Below, piece after piece: positions 52,942-63,616 of a stretch of DNA of 64,000 nt. The stretch is from Corallium rubrum. Its lineage: Eukaryota > Cnidaria > Anthozoa > Scleralcyonacea > Coralliidae. Position 1 is the stretch's first letter, and every line of letters starts with the position of its first letter. The notes beneath the pieces were generated by a model that was given only the letters and a program-made list of their open reading frames with translations, was not told the DNA's origin and ran no database searches. The stretch lies in NCBI GenBank assembly GCA_964035015.1, contig OZ036004.1, positions 13,835,427-13,899,426 of the forward strand, in the 5' to 3' direction. A program made the translations under genes and the position numbers.

Positions 52942-53037
52942 TGTAGTAACTCCTGTTTAGCTGACAAATAACACAAGTGAGCCCACAGGCATGCAGGCTA
53001 TATAATACAATGCAAGCAAGGATCCCGGGATACCATA
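52942..53037 (-). repeat. 5' LTR of gypsy-C
   Basis: 96 bp, matching 42085-42180 except for two changes in the last four bases (ccata against ctaca). The outer border is cttac, the right copy of the duplication, followed by gypsy-D gag. Confidence 0.92.
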
Positions 53038-53042
53038 CTTAC

Positions 53043-53938
53043 CGTGTCTGGCGCTTTGAAGTTAGCATTGCGATGAGCGAAGGGTTGTATTCGAATGATA
53101 TTATCAGCGAGCATATTCGAAAGTCACTTCAAGGTGAAGCGAAGAACAAGATTGTGGGATTCGAGCCTGGTGTTTCGCCTGAGTGTATTCTAACACAACT
53201 TGATAAGTTCTATGGTGATGGGGGAGCATTAGTATAGGCGATGAATTACTCTCAAAAGCGTATGGGCTTTGCCAAAAGGAGACAGAAGAAGTGTCTGCCT
53301 TTGCTTCAAGGCTCGACAACCAAATCCGCAGAGCCAAGGTTCTAGGAGCTGAACTTTTTCCTGATGAAGACGCTTTAGATCACCACCTTCGACTTATTTT
53401 CTGGGAGGGTTTGAAGGGAAACATTAAAGATAAGGTCCGTCATAAGAAAGATCACTGCAAAACTTTTGCAGAGCTGATAGAGGCAGCACGTTATGGTGAG
53501 AAAGATGCACTCCCAGCACAAGTTCCCAGAAGATTAGCACGCTCGAATCAAATGTCTGGGACTAGTTCAGAAAATTCTACTTTTGTTCAAACCTCCCAGG
53601 GAGATCCCTCGGATAATCCAGCCACCCAGGCCTCAGGTGGTAATGGTCCACCAGCATGGTTATCCCACATGTGCACCGCCTTAGCCAAGGAACTGAAAGG
53701 GGTAATGACAAAAGAAAAGAATGGCAAGGGGACCCAATACTCGAGGGGGTCTGATCAACAGCTCGAAGATCAGTTTGGTGAAAGAAACTCCCGACAGAGT
53801 TACAACATTCCTACTTGCTATCGCTGTGGCCAGGTAGGTCATATTAGAAAAGGTTGCCGAAACACACCCTCTTCTACAGGAACCCCAGACTCGGGAAACG
53901 GGACGATGCCTTCGACGAGGGCCAGTCGGAGGCAGTGA
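53043..53938 (+). pseudogene. Gypsy-D gag, main part
   Basis: The first frame reads VWRFEVSIAMSEGLYSNDII, EHIRKSLQGEAKNKIVGFEP and QLDKFYGDGG, a capsid layout like that of PNMA/CCHC12-type gag proteins. It stops at 53237; the next frame continues EEVSAFASRLDNQIRRAKVL to a knuckle CYRCGQVGHIRKGC near 53815-53857 and ends at 53938. The N-terminal methionine region is on the other side of gypsy-C. Confidence 0.85.
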
Positions 53939-54318
53939 ATAACAACTGTTCAGGGCCCCAGAATCCCACGATGTCCAAGCTTAAATCCCTTATTGGAGAC
54001 TCAAATGAGTGTACAGCTATCATTAATGGTCACCCATGTTGTGCTTTATTGGATACTGGTAGCCAAGTCTCATCTGTGTCTCACTCCTTTTACAAGAAAC
54101 ACTTGAAAGGATGTCCAATACGGCCCCTCAACAACCTGCTGGTAAAGAAGTGCCATTCCTTGGGTATATCGAAGTTATGGTTGGGTTCCCTTCTAAGGAA
54201 GTTAGCATTGATGGCAATTACCCTGCCTTGGTCCTTGTTGTTCCAGACAACCCCTACAATGAACATGTTCCTGTCGTTATTGGTACCAACGTAGCAAAAC
54301 AATGCAGAGAACAGTGTG
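53939..54318 (+). pseudogene. Gypsy-D aspartic protease
   Basis: Active site ALLDTGSQVSSVSHSFYK in the frame 53854-54294; after a shift near 54120 the other frame gives FLGYIEVMVGFPSKEVSID and VPVVIGTNVAKQCREQ. The reading ends at the inversion breakpoint at 54319. Confidence 0.85.
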
Positions 54319-54914
54319 TCAAGACTCACTGTCCGTGACGTTTATCTCATGCTCGACTTCGGTTGTGCATCCAAGGTCGGTTGAGCTTGTAGCAAATACA
54401 TGGGACATCTTGTTAAGCAGACCAACAACCTTTTCTCTCTGTCCTTCATCAAGGGATGCTGACGACAAGTCAAAGAGATCTTTGGCCCTAGCTAGTTGTA
54501 CAACCATCATCGCTTCTTGGCATGGCGGAAGTGTCCATTATAGATGATGCATGGTGCACTGTAGCAATCTTTGTCCTTGGATGGATTGTCACTGGCTGGC
54601 TTGTCGTGTTGGTGATCTCTATGGATACTTTACAGGTGCTGAAGCCTCTGTGCAGTGAACCAGGCCAAGTGTAGCTGTAAGAGCCCCAGTCTTTTCCATC
54701 TCACTGCTGGGTTCAATAATTGCCTTCGATACCCCATCTGGAAGGGGTCTTGTAATTCCCCAAACAACCATTCGCTCATTAGCTCCGACCACAACTTTGC
54801 GATAAGTTAATTTCACATCAATTTTGCCACTCTCTTGCTTAGTGATAAAGTTCTCGCGCGTGTAAAGTGATTTATAGGCCCGGGCCCATGCCGAAGGGCA
54901 CTTCGCCCTCTTGA
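54319..54914 (-). other. Inverted internal segment of gypsy-D
   Basis: This block reads only on the minus strand, while everything on both sides reads on plus. It encodes the protease-RT linker: RAKCPSAWARAYKSLYTREN, VVGANERMVVWGITRPLPDG, GALTATLGLVH, then KDLFDLSSASLDEGQREKVV and LNKMSHVFATSSTDLG, in the order expected if the block were turned round. The breakpoints coincide with tcaaga (54319-54324) and its reverse tcttga (54909-54914). Confidence 0.85.
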
Positions 54915-56068
54915 AGATAGTTCCTTCCAACCGACGTGTGGCCTCTGGTCAGATGGAAGAATTTCGACAAGCAATTCAGGATATGCTGGATGCAGAGGTC
55001 ATTACAGAGTCCAAGAGCCCTCATGCATCCCCGGTGGTGATAGTTCGCAAGCGAGACAACAGTATCAGGTTATATGTGGACTTTCAGAAGTTAAACGCAA
55101 GAACACTCTTAATTCCTGGGTGTTCAGCGAACACCAAAATAGTGTAAATTCATTGCAGCCCTGTCGACACCGATGGGGTGTAAATTTTACACAAAACAAG
55201 TGTTGGCTGAACACCCAGAAATTAAGAGTGTGTATATATAGAACATGCCAACACTTGTTTAGTGTAAAATTTACACTTTGTCGGTGTAAATTTACACCCC
55301 ATCGGTGTCCACAGAGCTGCAATGAATTTACACCATTTGGGTGTTCGCTGAACACCCAGGAATTAAGAGTGAACCATTAAGGATTCATACCCAATCCCCC
55401 GAGTGACTGAGATCTTGCAAGCATTAAGTGGCTCGAAGTACTTTTGTACTTTAGATCTTCAAAGTGGGTACCTACAAGTTCAAATGGCAGAACGTGACCG
55501 TCCAAAGACAGCCATGACAACGTCTTTGGGATTATACGAATCCAACAGGATGCCTTTTGGACTTACAAATGCCCCTGCCACGTTTCAGAGATTAATGGAA
55601 CATTGCTTAAAGGATTTGAATTTCAGGAAGTGTGTGGTGTACATCGATGATGTCGTTGTGTTTGCGAGCAGTTTCGACGAAATGCTTGAAAGATTGGAAG
55701 AAGTCCTGAACCGCCTAAGTCAGTTTGGCCTCAAGTTAAAACCTTCCAAGTGCAAACTTTTCCAGAGCAAAGTTAAATGTCTTGGGCACATTGCTTCTGC
55801 TGAGGGCATTGAGCCAGATTCAGAGAAGATTGCATCATTACAGGAGTGGTTGTTAAATCCACCAAAGAATGGCAAGCAGCTGCAGACATTCTTAGGATTC
55901 ACCAGTTACTACCGCTCATTTGTCTACCAATTTTCCAAGTTGAGTGAACCTCTTCGACGGTTGCTGGCAGGAGGGCATGGAAAAGGAGAGAAAAGGCCCC
56001 AGAAGAACCCACCGTTTGTTTGGACAATGGAATGCCAGACGCTTTTGAGACACTCATCGCCAAGTTGA
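54911..56068 (+). pseudogene. Gypsy-D reverse transcriptase, split by a MITE
   Basis: KIVPSNRRVASGQMEEFRQA and SPHASPVVIVRKRDNSIRLY (Val-Asp-Phe follows) lead to LNART, where the MITE at 55105-55370 interrupts. RT resumes with MTEILQALSGSKYFCTLDLQ (catalytic Asp), SNRMPFGLTNAPATFQRLM and CVVYIDDVVVFASS (catalytic Asp-Asp). The connection QTFLGFTSYYRSFVYQFSKL follows. The frame is lost at about 56030. Confidence 0.92.
55105..55370. mobile_element. Composite palindromic MITE in gypsy-D RT
   Basis: The 266-bp insert has ends ACTCTTAATTCCTGGGTGTT(CAGCGAACACC) inverted at the right, and gaac at both borders (55101-55104 and 55371-55374). A third, internal copy of the end (gctgaacacccagaaattaagagtg, 55210-55234) follows the left half, so two related snap-back units are joined. 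Read with CACTCTT ends, the duplication would be only aa. Class open. Confidence 0.8.
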
Positions 56069-56370
56069 CGTCTCCTCCAATTCTTGGGTTTCCTGATTTC
56101 AAGCTTCCTTCCATCCTCCATACCGATGCAAGCGGGGAAGGCCTAGGTGCTGCCTTGTACCAAATGCAAGATAACAAAGCTCGAATCATCGCTTACGGAA
56201 GTCGGGCTTTGAACTCAGCAGAACCGGGAACTACTCGGCATATCGGAGAGAATTCCTAGCTCTCAAGTGGGCCATGACTGAGAAATTTGTGTGGGATGAA
56301 GTACCACGTTGTGACGGACAGTAATCCGACGAGAAGCAGTAGTAACCGATCTCGGAGGTCCCGTTCTCCA
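56020..56370 (+). pseudogene. Gypsy-D RNase H, internally deleted
   Basis: FETLIAKLTSPPILGFPDFK, LHTDASGEGLGAALYQMQD and IIAYGSRALNSAE are present; the frame then shifts and reads REFLALKWAMTEKF and a VTDSNP block near 56310-56330. Sequence directly after that already belongs to the region before the integrase, so the last part of RNase H is deleted. Confidence 0.82.
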
Positions 56371-56383
56371 ACGAACCTCGTCA

Positions 56384-57515
56384 ATGACCAACGCGACTAT
56401 TAATTGGCCAGAACTACAACGCCGCGACCCCGTCATTGCTGAGGTCTTACCGTTTGTCCAGAGTGCAACACCGCCTAGGTCCGAAGAACTTTCGCTTATG
56501 TGTCCAGAGACTCGGAGAATAGCTCAGGAGTTCAACCGTTTGGTTATTCGCGATGGGATTTTAAAACGGTGTCGTGACGAGGAAGGAACCCAAGGTTTCC
56601 AGCTAGTGTTACCTGCAGCCAGCCGACAACAAGCACTGCAGGGAATACACAATGAACTTGATTCGGGCACGTTTCTTATGGCCTTACATGACACGTGATG
56701 TTGAGCACTACATTGCAAGCAGCGACAGGTGTATAAAACGCAAGACATCTTCCCCGGCTGCTGCCCCAATGCTCTCCTTGGAAACAACGGAACCTCTTGA
56801 AGTGTTGGCAGTCGAATTTCTATCATTGGAAGAAGGTAAAGGTGGCTTTAGTAACATTCTAGTCATCACTGATAGCTTTACCAAGTTTGCGTGGGCATAT
56901 CCAACCCGAAATCAGAAGGCTTCCACAGTGGCAAAGATCTTGTGGGAAAAGATCTTCATGAACTATGGTTTCCCACACCGCATCCATTCAGATCAGGGAG
57001 CTGATTTCGAGTCCACTCTCATACGAGAACTGTGTAAACTAGCGGGAATCGTGAAATCCCGTACAACGCCATATCATCCCCAATGAAATGGTCAGACGGA
57101 ACGCTTCAACAGGACCCTGTTGAATATGCTCGGAAGTCTTGACAAAGACCGGAAGTCAAGTTGGCCAGATTACGTTCTGCAAATGGTACATGCCTACAAC
57201 TGCATGAAGCATACTTCGACCAAGTACTCGCCTTATTATCTGATGTTTGGTCGAACTCCGAGACTGCCAATTGATATCAACTTTGGATTGGTTACCAAGG
57301 GAAAACCGCCGTCATCCCAAAGCAGTTATGTTGACAAACTTCGTACCTGGTTGCAGTACGAGTACGAGAGAGCTACCCAAGATGTCCGAAGCGCAACGAC
57401 CAGGAACAAGAAGCGTTACGATCTATATGTGAAGGACCTGCGATTCCAGCCTGGTGATCGCGTCCTTGTTCGGAATCTCACTGTAAGTGGAAAGCACAAG
57501 TTAGCCGATAGATAA
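56384..57515 (+). pseudogene. Gypsy-D integrase with altered catalytic residue
   Basis: FQLVLPAASRQQALQGIHNE begins the zinc module, whose His-Gly part is lost by a small deletion; RARFLWPYMTRDVEHYI and CIKRKTS continue it. The core has Glu (not Asp) in LEVLAVEFLSLEEGK, Asp in HSDQGADFES and, after an in-frame TGA at 57084-57086, Glu in NGQTERFNRT. The downstream part (HAYNCMKHTSTKYSPYYLMF, FQPGDRVLVRNL) is open to 57515. Confidence 0.88.
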
Positions 57516-57533
57516 GAGGACCAACCCCACGTA

Positions 57534-58088
57534 GTGATGAAGAGGATGGGCGAACTACCAGTGTACAAGGTCAGATCAGAAGGTGGAGGACGGGAACGAG
57601 TGCTTCATCGGAACCTCTTGTTGTCCCTTACAATTGTTCCTGTTGGATCACACCCGACTGAGAAAGAAACGATTGAGCCTGGTAATTCCAATCCTTCGCG
57701 GCGACGTCGCAAGCTGCCTGTACTTCCAGATCAAGCACGGCTACCCCAAATGGTAACCCCACCAGAAGATGTCAATGAAGAACCTGTGTTCGTCATCTCG
57801 CGACCGCTGAATACCGGAGCCGAAGAGTTTATACCAGCCTCGCCAGCCGAATTACCACATGTAACTGTTCCAGTTTTAACCGACCAAGATACCACTCCTG
57901 GACCACCTTTGGAGGAACAGGATCCCCCCAGCTTGAGGAGATCTACTCGCAAAAGTTGTAGACCTGAACGACTTGGATACAACTCGGTGTGGTCCCAGAA
58001 AGCTGCTGTACTATTATCCTTAGCGAACACTACTAACCGAGAGATTGTTCAGGCGATATTCCGGAAATGGTTGGATGATTGGGTTTAA
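57534..58088 (+). pseudogene. Gypsy-D pol C-terminal tail
   Basis: In frame with the integrase across a TAA at 57513. It reads LPVYKVRSEGGGRERVLHRN, a module typical of the end of such integrases, then a long Pro/Glu-rich region and SLRRSTRKSCRPERLGYNSV before the stop at 58086-58088. Confidence 0.75.
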
Positions 58089-58168
58089 GACATTTATGTG
58101 TAGTTATGATTTTTAAGTTCAAATTAGTGTTAAAACATCGGGACGCTGTTTCCTATGAGGGGGAGGTA

Positions 58169-58369
58169 TGTCGCAGAGTACCTCTCTTACTTTGTAATAA
58201 TAGGTACCTCCCGATAGGGGGGTTACTCTGATTTGGTATTGAATACCCCCTTATGGGGATATTGAGTGTGAGATAAGACAACATGGTCTGAGATGAAAAC
58301 AGTGCTTTGTGTATCGAAGTGTTGTGATTTGATAAATGAAGTAAAGTGTTTACAAATACCCCATACACA
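58169..58369 (+). repeat. 3' LTR of gypsy-D
   Basis: It follows the purine tract tatgagggggagg and runs TGTCGCAGAGTACC ... CCATACACA (201 bp). The last 170 bases match 41479-41663. Confidence 0.8.
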
Positions 58370-58560
58370 CGCAAAATCCGTCCTCATGCATGCCCAACGG
58401 CAGCCGGAAAAATTACATTTATTTTTCCCTAGGGAAAAAATATCAAAACCGGAAGTAGATAAAACTAAACGCAATGCATTCTGGGTCGACCTTCGTAATC
58501 TCCTCTGAGATTGTCGTAAATATCAACATTATGTGAATAAAATCTACTAACCTTGTCAAT

Positions 58561-58684
58561 ATGACGTCTTGTCTCATGCTTTATTCGTGTCGAGTTGGTT
58601 TGCAGCGATTTACGTCGCAAATAACTCTCCGTAAATCGCTGCAAACCAACTCGACGACGAATAAAACAGGAGACAAGACATCAT
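58561..58684. repeat. Snap-back MITE, about 54-bp arms
   Basis: atgacgtcttgtctcatgct, then cgagttggtttgcagcgatt(tacg) pair with the reverse at 58630-58684 around a short loop (tcgcaaataactctc). The two mismatch zones are tgc/agg and gt/gac. Confidence 0.8.
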
Positions 58685-58699
58685 ATGGACTTATTACTC

Positions 58700-61600
58700 G
58701 GGCTACCTGTGGTAGCCGAGTCCAGGTTTCGCGATTCTTATTATTTTTTTGCGACGCGTTATTAGTCCTCCGCGCGGCCGCTGGCGATATTCATGGCGAG
58801 TTGTCTCTTGAACGTAGCTTTTCTTTCCATTTTATCGATGTTTTTGAATATTTCATTTACATTTCTTGGTACACTACACAGCAGTCGTCTCAAACAAAGA
58901 TGTCAGAGTAGTCGGACTGTCAGCGAATCAAGGTGTATTAAAAATAATTGGAAACTTTAAACTGAAGGAGTGAAGGACAATAGGACGGTCCTACTAATTA
59001 CTGCTCGAGATTGCCCAAGACTGCCGAGACTGCCCGGGAAGTACAAAATGACTGCCCGAGACCTAACTCGTTTCTTTATCCATTAATTAATTTTTTTTTT
59101 GTAAATAATGTTGTTAACCATATCTTTTATATAAATGGAAACAAGATGGCAAGGCTGTCAACGAACTATTCTACTGTTGAGTTCCGATTTTCTTCGATTT
59201 TTCAATTTCATTTTAGTTAAACAAGTATTAAATATGAGTGTGTTACATCTGTAAATATTTTCTATAACACTGCTAAAGTCAACGCAAAGTTGACTCGAGC
59301 GGGATTTGAACTCGCACCTTATACTGAACTTCTTTAACAAATTTGAGTACTGTCATCACCAGGACTCAGGAGGGAGGGGGTGATGTTGTCAATTTGCATG
59401 GCCTATGTGCATAAGGTGTACGGGCACAAATTTATAGGGGGGTGTGGAGAACATTTTGCCTGACTGAAACGGAAATTGCCTGACTTTTGATATAAAAAAC
59501 CCCACCGGTAATCAGTGCCTGTTGTTCAAGAAAATAATAATAATTCAAGAAAATACACAAATATTAAATTGTTTTGATTACTTTTTCTTATTTTCATCCA
59601 ATTTTTTTATTTCCCCCCTATATTTGTTGCCCGACAAAATTCGCCCAACATAGAAACATTTCCATTCGTCGTCTGGGGGTGGGGCAGCTGCATATCCCCC
59701 CCCCAGCCTCATATGCCTATGTCTATATGTTTGGCCACCGTGACGTCACTGTAAATAAAGTGTTTGTTGTAGTGTCCAATGCGTGGATAACAATGCATGG
59801 CTGAAAGATTGTTCACTGGCAAGATGAGTTGGAAAGCTAAGTAACTCGGTGGTTATTAATGCTTTTTTGCGGAAAACATCGGTGATGATGGTCAGACACA
59901 TTGGCCACGGCATTTTCCTAAGGAATAACTACAAGATAACCCGCTCCGTCCTGGTCAGGAGGGGTTATTGTGTTTACTGGCCTATGTGTTTGACTGACTG
60001 TGAGGTCACCAACGTTCTCGCTTTAAATAACCAATTAATTACTTACCTTTTCGACTATCTTGCCACTGAGATTATTATCCGTTGAGATTATTATGTTCTC
60101 AGCTAGACTTATTATGCATGTACTGACATCACGCCACTGAGGAAGATAACTTTAACCTTATGTTTTATTAGCTTGGTTTTCAACTGAAAATGTATAATAA
60201 AACAATTATTGAAGTCAGTGCTTTGTTGATATTTTGATTGGCTCAAATGAAGGAGGACCTCTGCGAAGACAGGTCGAAACAAAATGGTTGTATGACTCAT
60301 TGCCAAACAATCATCAGACTACGTTTACACTAGGGGAAAATTATCCGGATTCACATTGTTTTTCATCCTCATGGGAATAAAAAACAACGTGAATCCGGAT
60401 ATATCAGAGCGTAACGTGCATAATCAAGCAAAGCAATTTGACAGGTTTCTTTGAAATGACGCCGCAAGTTGATTGATTTGTTTTTGCCGTTTGGAATTTC
60501 TTTAAGAAAGTGAAAAAACGTTTGTTAAGGCCGCGGGGATGAATAAAATTGGGCCAAATTTTATTTTGGTTTCATCACATTACACTCTTAACGAGAAGGC
60601 TGTATTTGTGCTAAATCTTTATATTTGGGTCTTATTTCAAAAGTCGGGGGGAAATGTGAAAGGGTATATTCGAAACATCAGCATTTCCAGCTTTTTCATT
60701 TTTCTATGCCTATGTTTATAATATTAGCCCAGCTAGCAAGCTAAGATTGCCGATTATATACGGCATATACAATTATATACATAATATATACGGCAAATCA
60801 CAAATGGCAACTTTCAATCTTAACATACAAATTGTCCTAACTTATTAACTAACGGCTATAAAACTACTGATTTCGAACTGCAATTTGCGGTTTGTCGTAA
60901 ATGTGAATCTATTCTTTATTATATAAGGCCTCTAATATAGATGTATACCGTCTCTTGCAGTCATTTTTTACTCCCAGGCAGTCTTGGGCAGTCATTTTAT
61001 ACTGCCCGAGACTAATTTAATAGTAGGACCCCAATAGGACAAGTTTAAATGACTATATCTAAAGACTCTTCAATCAATGCGACGGTGGACCTTTAGTATG
61101 GCTACGTCTACGTCTATATTGTCTGACTACGTGTTCTCCGAAAGAAACAAGTTCTCGGCGATACTAGACATTGTAAATGATTGTGATCTGTTGAAGTAAA
61201 GGTGAGCTGTTTCGTTATTTCCATTGGTACAGTACGTAAACTTATTTAGATAGCCGTTGTCTAAATTTAGTTTATCTGAGAACAGAGTTTTTATGCCATG
61301 TTTAAACGATTTTGTTTGAGTAGTTTGAAATTGGTTATCCGTGTATAGTCACATAGACATGGATACATGTAGCCTCAAATAAAACAAATCTCTTAAAAAT
61401 TGACATTGTGATTACTATACTGGTATAGCTTCATGGATTTGTTCCTGTAATGAGTAGTCACTCAAGATGTTGAGCCTTGGACCCTTAGGGTTATCCACAT
61501 TATGTCAACATGATTTTGAGCATAATAGTGAGGCAAAAGTATAGTTCCACTCTGTGTCTGTGTTCTAGAAAAAACTTTTGACAAAACTATGTTAAAGATG

Positions 61601-63616
61601 GATTCCCACACAAGACACCAGTCTAGAGACCAAGGACCCAAGGCACAGCACTTTCTCGATACATATAACATGCACAATGCAAACCGTAACCCATAACCAT
61701 TTTGGTTGTGCATATACTGTATTGAGAAAGAGCCCCAGGCACCTCATTTTAAGACCATTCCTGGTTACAATGACTTCCAGGTATACATCGCTTCCAGTAT
61801 ATCCAGTTCTAGATGACTACTGGTACAAGTTTTAATGCTTCAGTGTCAGCTGCCTCCTGTGTTTACTGGCATCTACTAATTCATTTTACCTGTCTTTATC
61901 ATAATGGAGCATAATAGATAGTGATGCTACAGTATTTGAGCAAGGTTTAAAACACATGTTCTCTTTAGTAGTACTTGAACTTTATTTTTGTTTATAGCGC
62001 TGAAAGTTCGAGGATCTCTATATAGTTAAAATTCTGGGAAACATTTCCCTTCCCGTTTCTGTTACAAGCGCGTCAACGGCAGCTCAGTTTATGCCCGAGT
62101 CTTAGACGCTATTGAGTCAGTATTGTGCCAGGAAATGCCATGGTTGCTGTATCAGCAACGAAATATAAGTTATACAAATAATACAACTTTTCCACGAAAC
62201 TGTAGGCCAAGTATATTGAACAGATCGAAGTTGCATAACAGCAACATTCCAATGTAGCCTGTTTGCCTTAATTTGGGTTTAAATTAAAAGTATTTTACTG
62301 TGTAGCTTACAGAAAAGGGCGGTGTAGAACCTCTGTGACCAGGGTAACAGAAAAGGAGCTCTTGCTTGGATTATTTATACAGGTGCCCAGACACGACGTC
62401 GACGCTAAACTATTAATTAAACGTACATAAACAGAGTTTTAATATTATGACATGATGCCCAACTTGAAAATACCCCAGCACTAATATTGTTTTTGGGTCT
62501 ATTCACTGAGACTCAGGGTTATCTCAATGGGGTAGGGATAAGTGGATAACTCAGGGGCTAGGGTCAAATGAACAATAGGCTTATTGAACTAGAATACCTC
62601 CTAAAATCTGCATGTTCAAATTTGTATAATTTTATGTATATATATAAATGAGCACGAGTGCTAAAGGCTTGAAGTTAGTTAAAAACAGTGTTAGTTCCTT
62701 GGGAACAAAGAACAGTGTAGAAAGTAAAAGTCCCTTAGTGAACAAATATACTTGATTGAGTACTTGGGTCAAGAAGCCTAATCTGAACAGTGAACCCTAT
62801 AATTGTAGTAAATATGGTATACAGTATTGGCATACTGCCCTATCTGTTATTCCGTGGTATATTGGTATATTACCTTATTATGAATTTAAATGCAGAACTT
62901 TATATACGTTTTTGTAGAATAATGAATATATACAGAGAAATTATGGGTAAGAACTTATGAGTTAAGGCCATAAGAAGTGTATTAGCTATTATTGCTCAAT
63001 GTCGATGAGGGTTATTTAGTAAAATTTTTGGGGGCCAAAGGTCAGAGGGGATTTTACCAACTGGCTTGAATTGATTACGATGTTTCATAGCTATAATTTT
63101 GGTATTTTTTGAAACTGAGGTTTTCTTAGGTACAGTCTTTGAGATGTCTTAAATAATGATGGAAGCTAGGTAATCTAAGGATTCAAATTATCATGCAAAG
63201 TTTTGACATCGGTTCACTGTATGGCTTCTTGGTGAACGTTGACAGGGGCGTGGTGACTGGGTGTGTGTGGGGGGTGCAACACCCCCCCCCCCCCCCCCCA
63301 TAATTCTAAATATCAAATAGTTGGTCAAACGACGTGGAATTGCTGCTGTTCAAAATAGAAATACTGTAGTGGGAGAAAATTAAAAAACCCTGAAATTCTT
63401 CTTTTTTAAAAAAATGATTTGTTGGGTTTTTATCCATGGTCGGTCAACAGTTGGTCAATAACTTTTCCAAACATCCCCAACAAAGATGGCATTTAAGTAA
63501 TACAATTGATGTATTCTGTAGTGAAATATTTCAGATCTATTTTTGACCGCAGACCAGTGAAATCAGAGGCTCAACTGTTTGAAGTGTTTGTGAAAGGTTA
63601 TTCTTAATTCTGTGAT
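58700..63616. other. Region without recognised genes
   Basis: I find no supported coding exon in 4.9 kb. Short features: ggctacctgtggtagcc (58699-58715, palindrome); gactgcccgagac/gccgagactgcccggg-type repeats at 59010-59065 and again at 60965-61015 (cagtcttgggcagtcattttatactgcccgag); a weak box-B-like ttcaaatcccgc on the minus strand near 59310; a C-run/G-run pair near 59690; and a C-run after aggggcgtggtgactgggtg at 63246-63300. Confidence 0.5.

Larger units (their letters stand above)
42085..53037 (-). mobile_element. Ty3/gypsy retrotransposon C, inserted in gypsy-D
   Basis: Complete on the minus strand, with 96-bp LTRs at both ends and cttac duplications at 42080-42084 and 53038-53042. 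Domains run from right to left: gag, zinc knuckles, protease, RT, RNase H, integrase and pol tail, then a purine tract (AGGGGAGGAA, plus 42181-42190) and the 3' LTR. Three insertions enlarge it: Harbinger (42220-46837), a TA-flanked element (47244-48944) and an LTR-like piece (49291-49602). Without them it would be about 4.3 kb. Confidence 0.92.
41479..58369 (+). mobile_element. Ty3/gypsy retrotransposon D, host of gypsy-C
   Basis: LTRs at 41479-41663 and 58169-58369 bracket a + strand element: gag start (41767-42079), gag continuation after gypsy-C (53043 on), protease, an inverted block, RT, RNase H, integrase and a pol tail. Gypsy-C with a 5-bp cttac duplication sits in gag. A small MITE sits in RT. 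Deletions remove part of RNase H and of the integrase zinc module. The shared LTR core (ttactctgattt, gtgtgagataagacaacatggtctgag) ties both ends together. Confidence 0.88.

Noticed and set aside
59281..59345. tRNA-like sequence on the minus strand
   Set aside because: A box-B-like ttcaaatcccgc is present, but the acceptor ends do not pair and no convincing box A is seen.
61462..61713. 83-residue minus-strand frame with several Cys and Trp
   Set aside because: No recognised motif and no neighbouring exon; chance frame.
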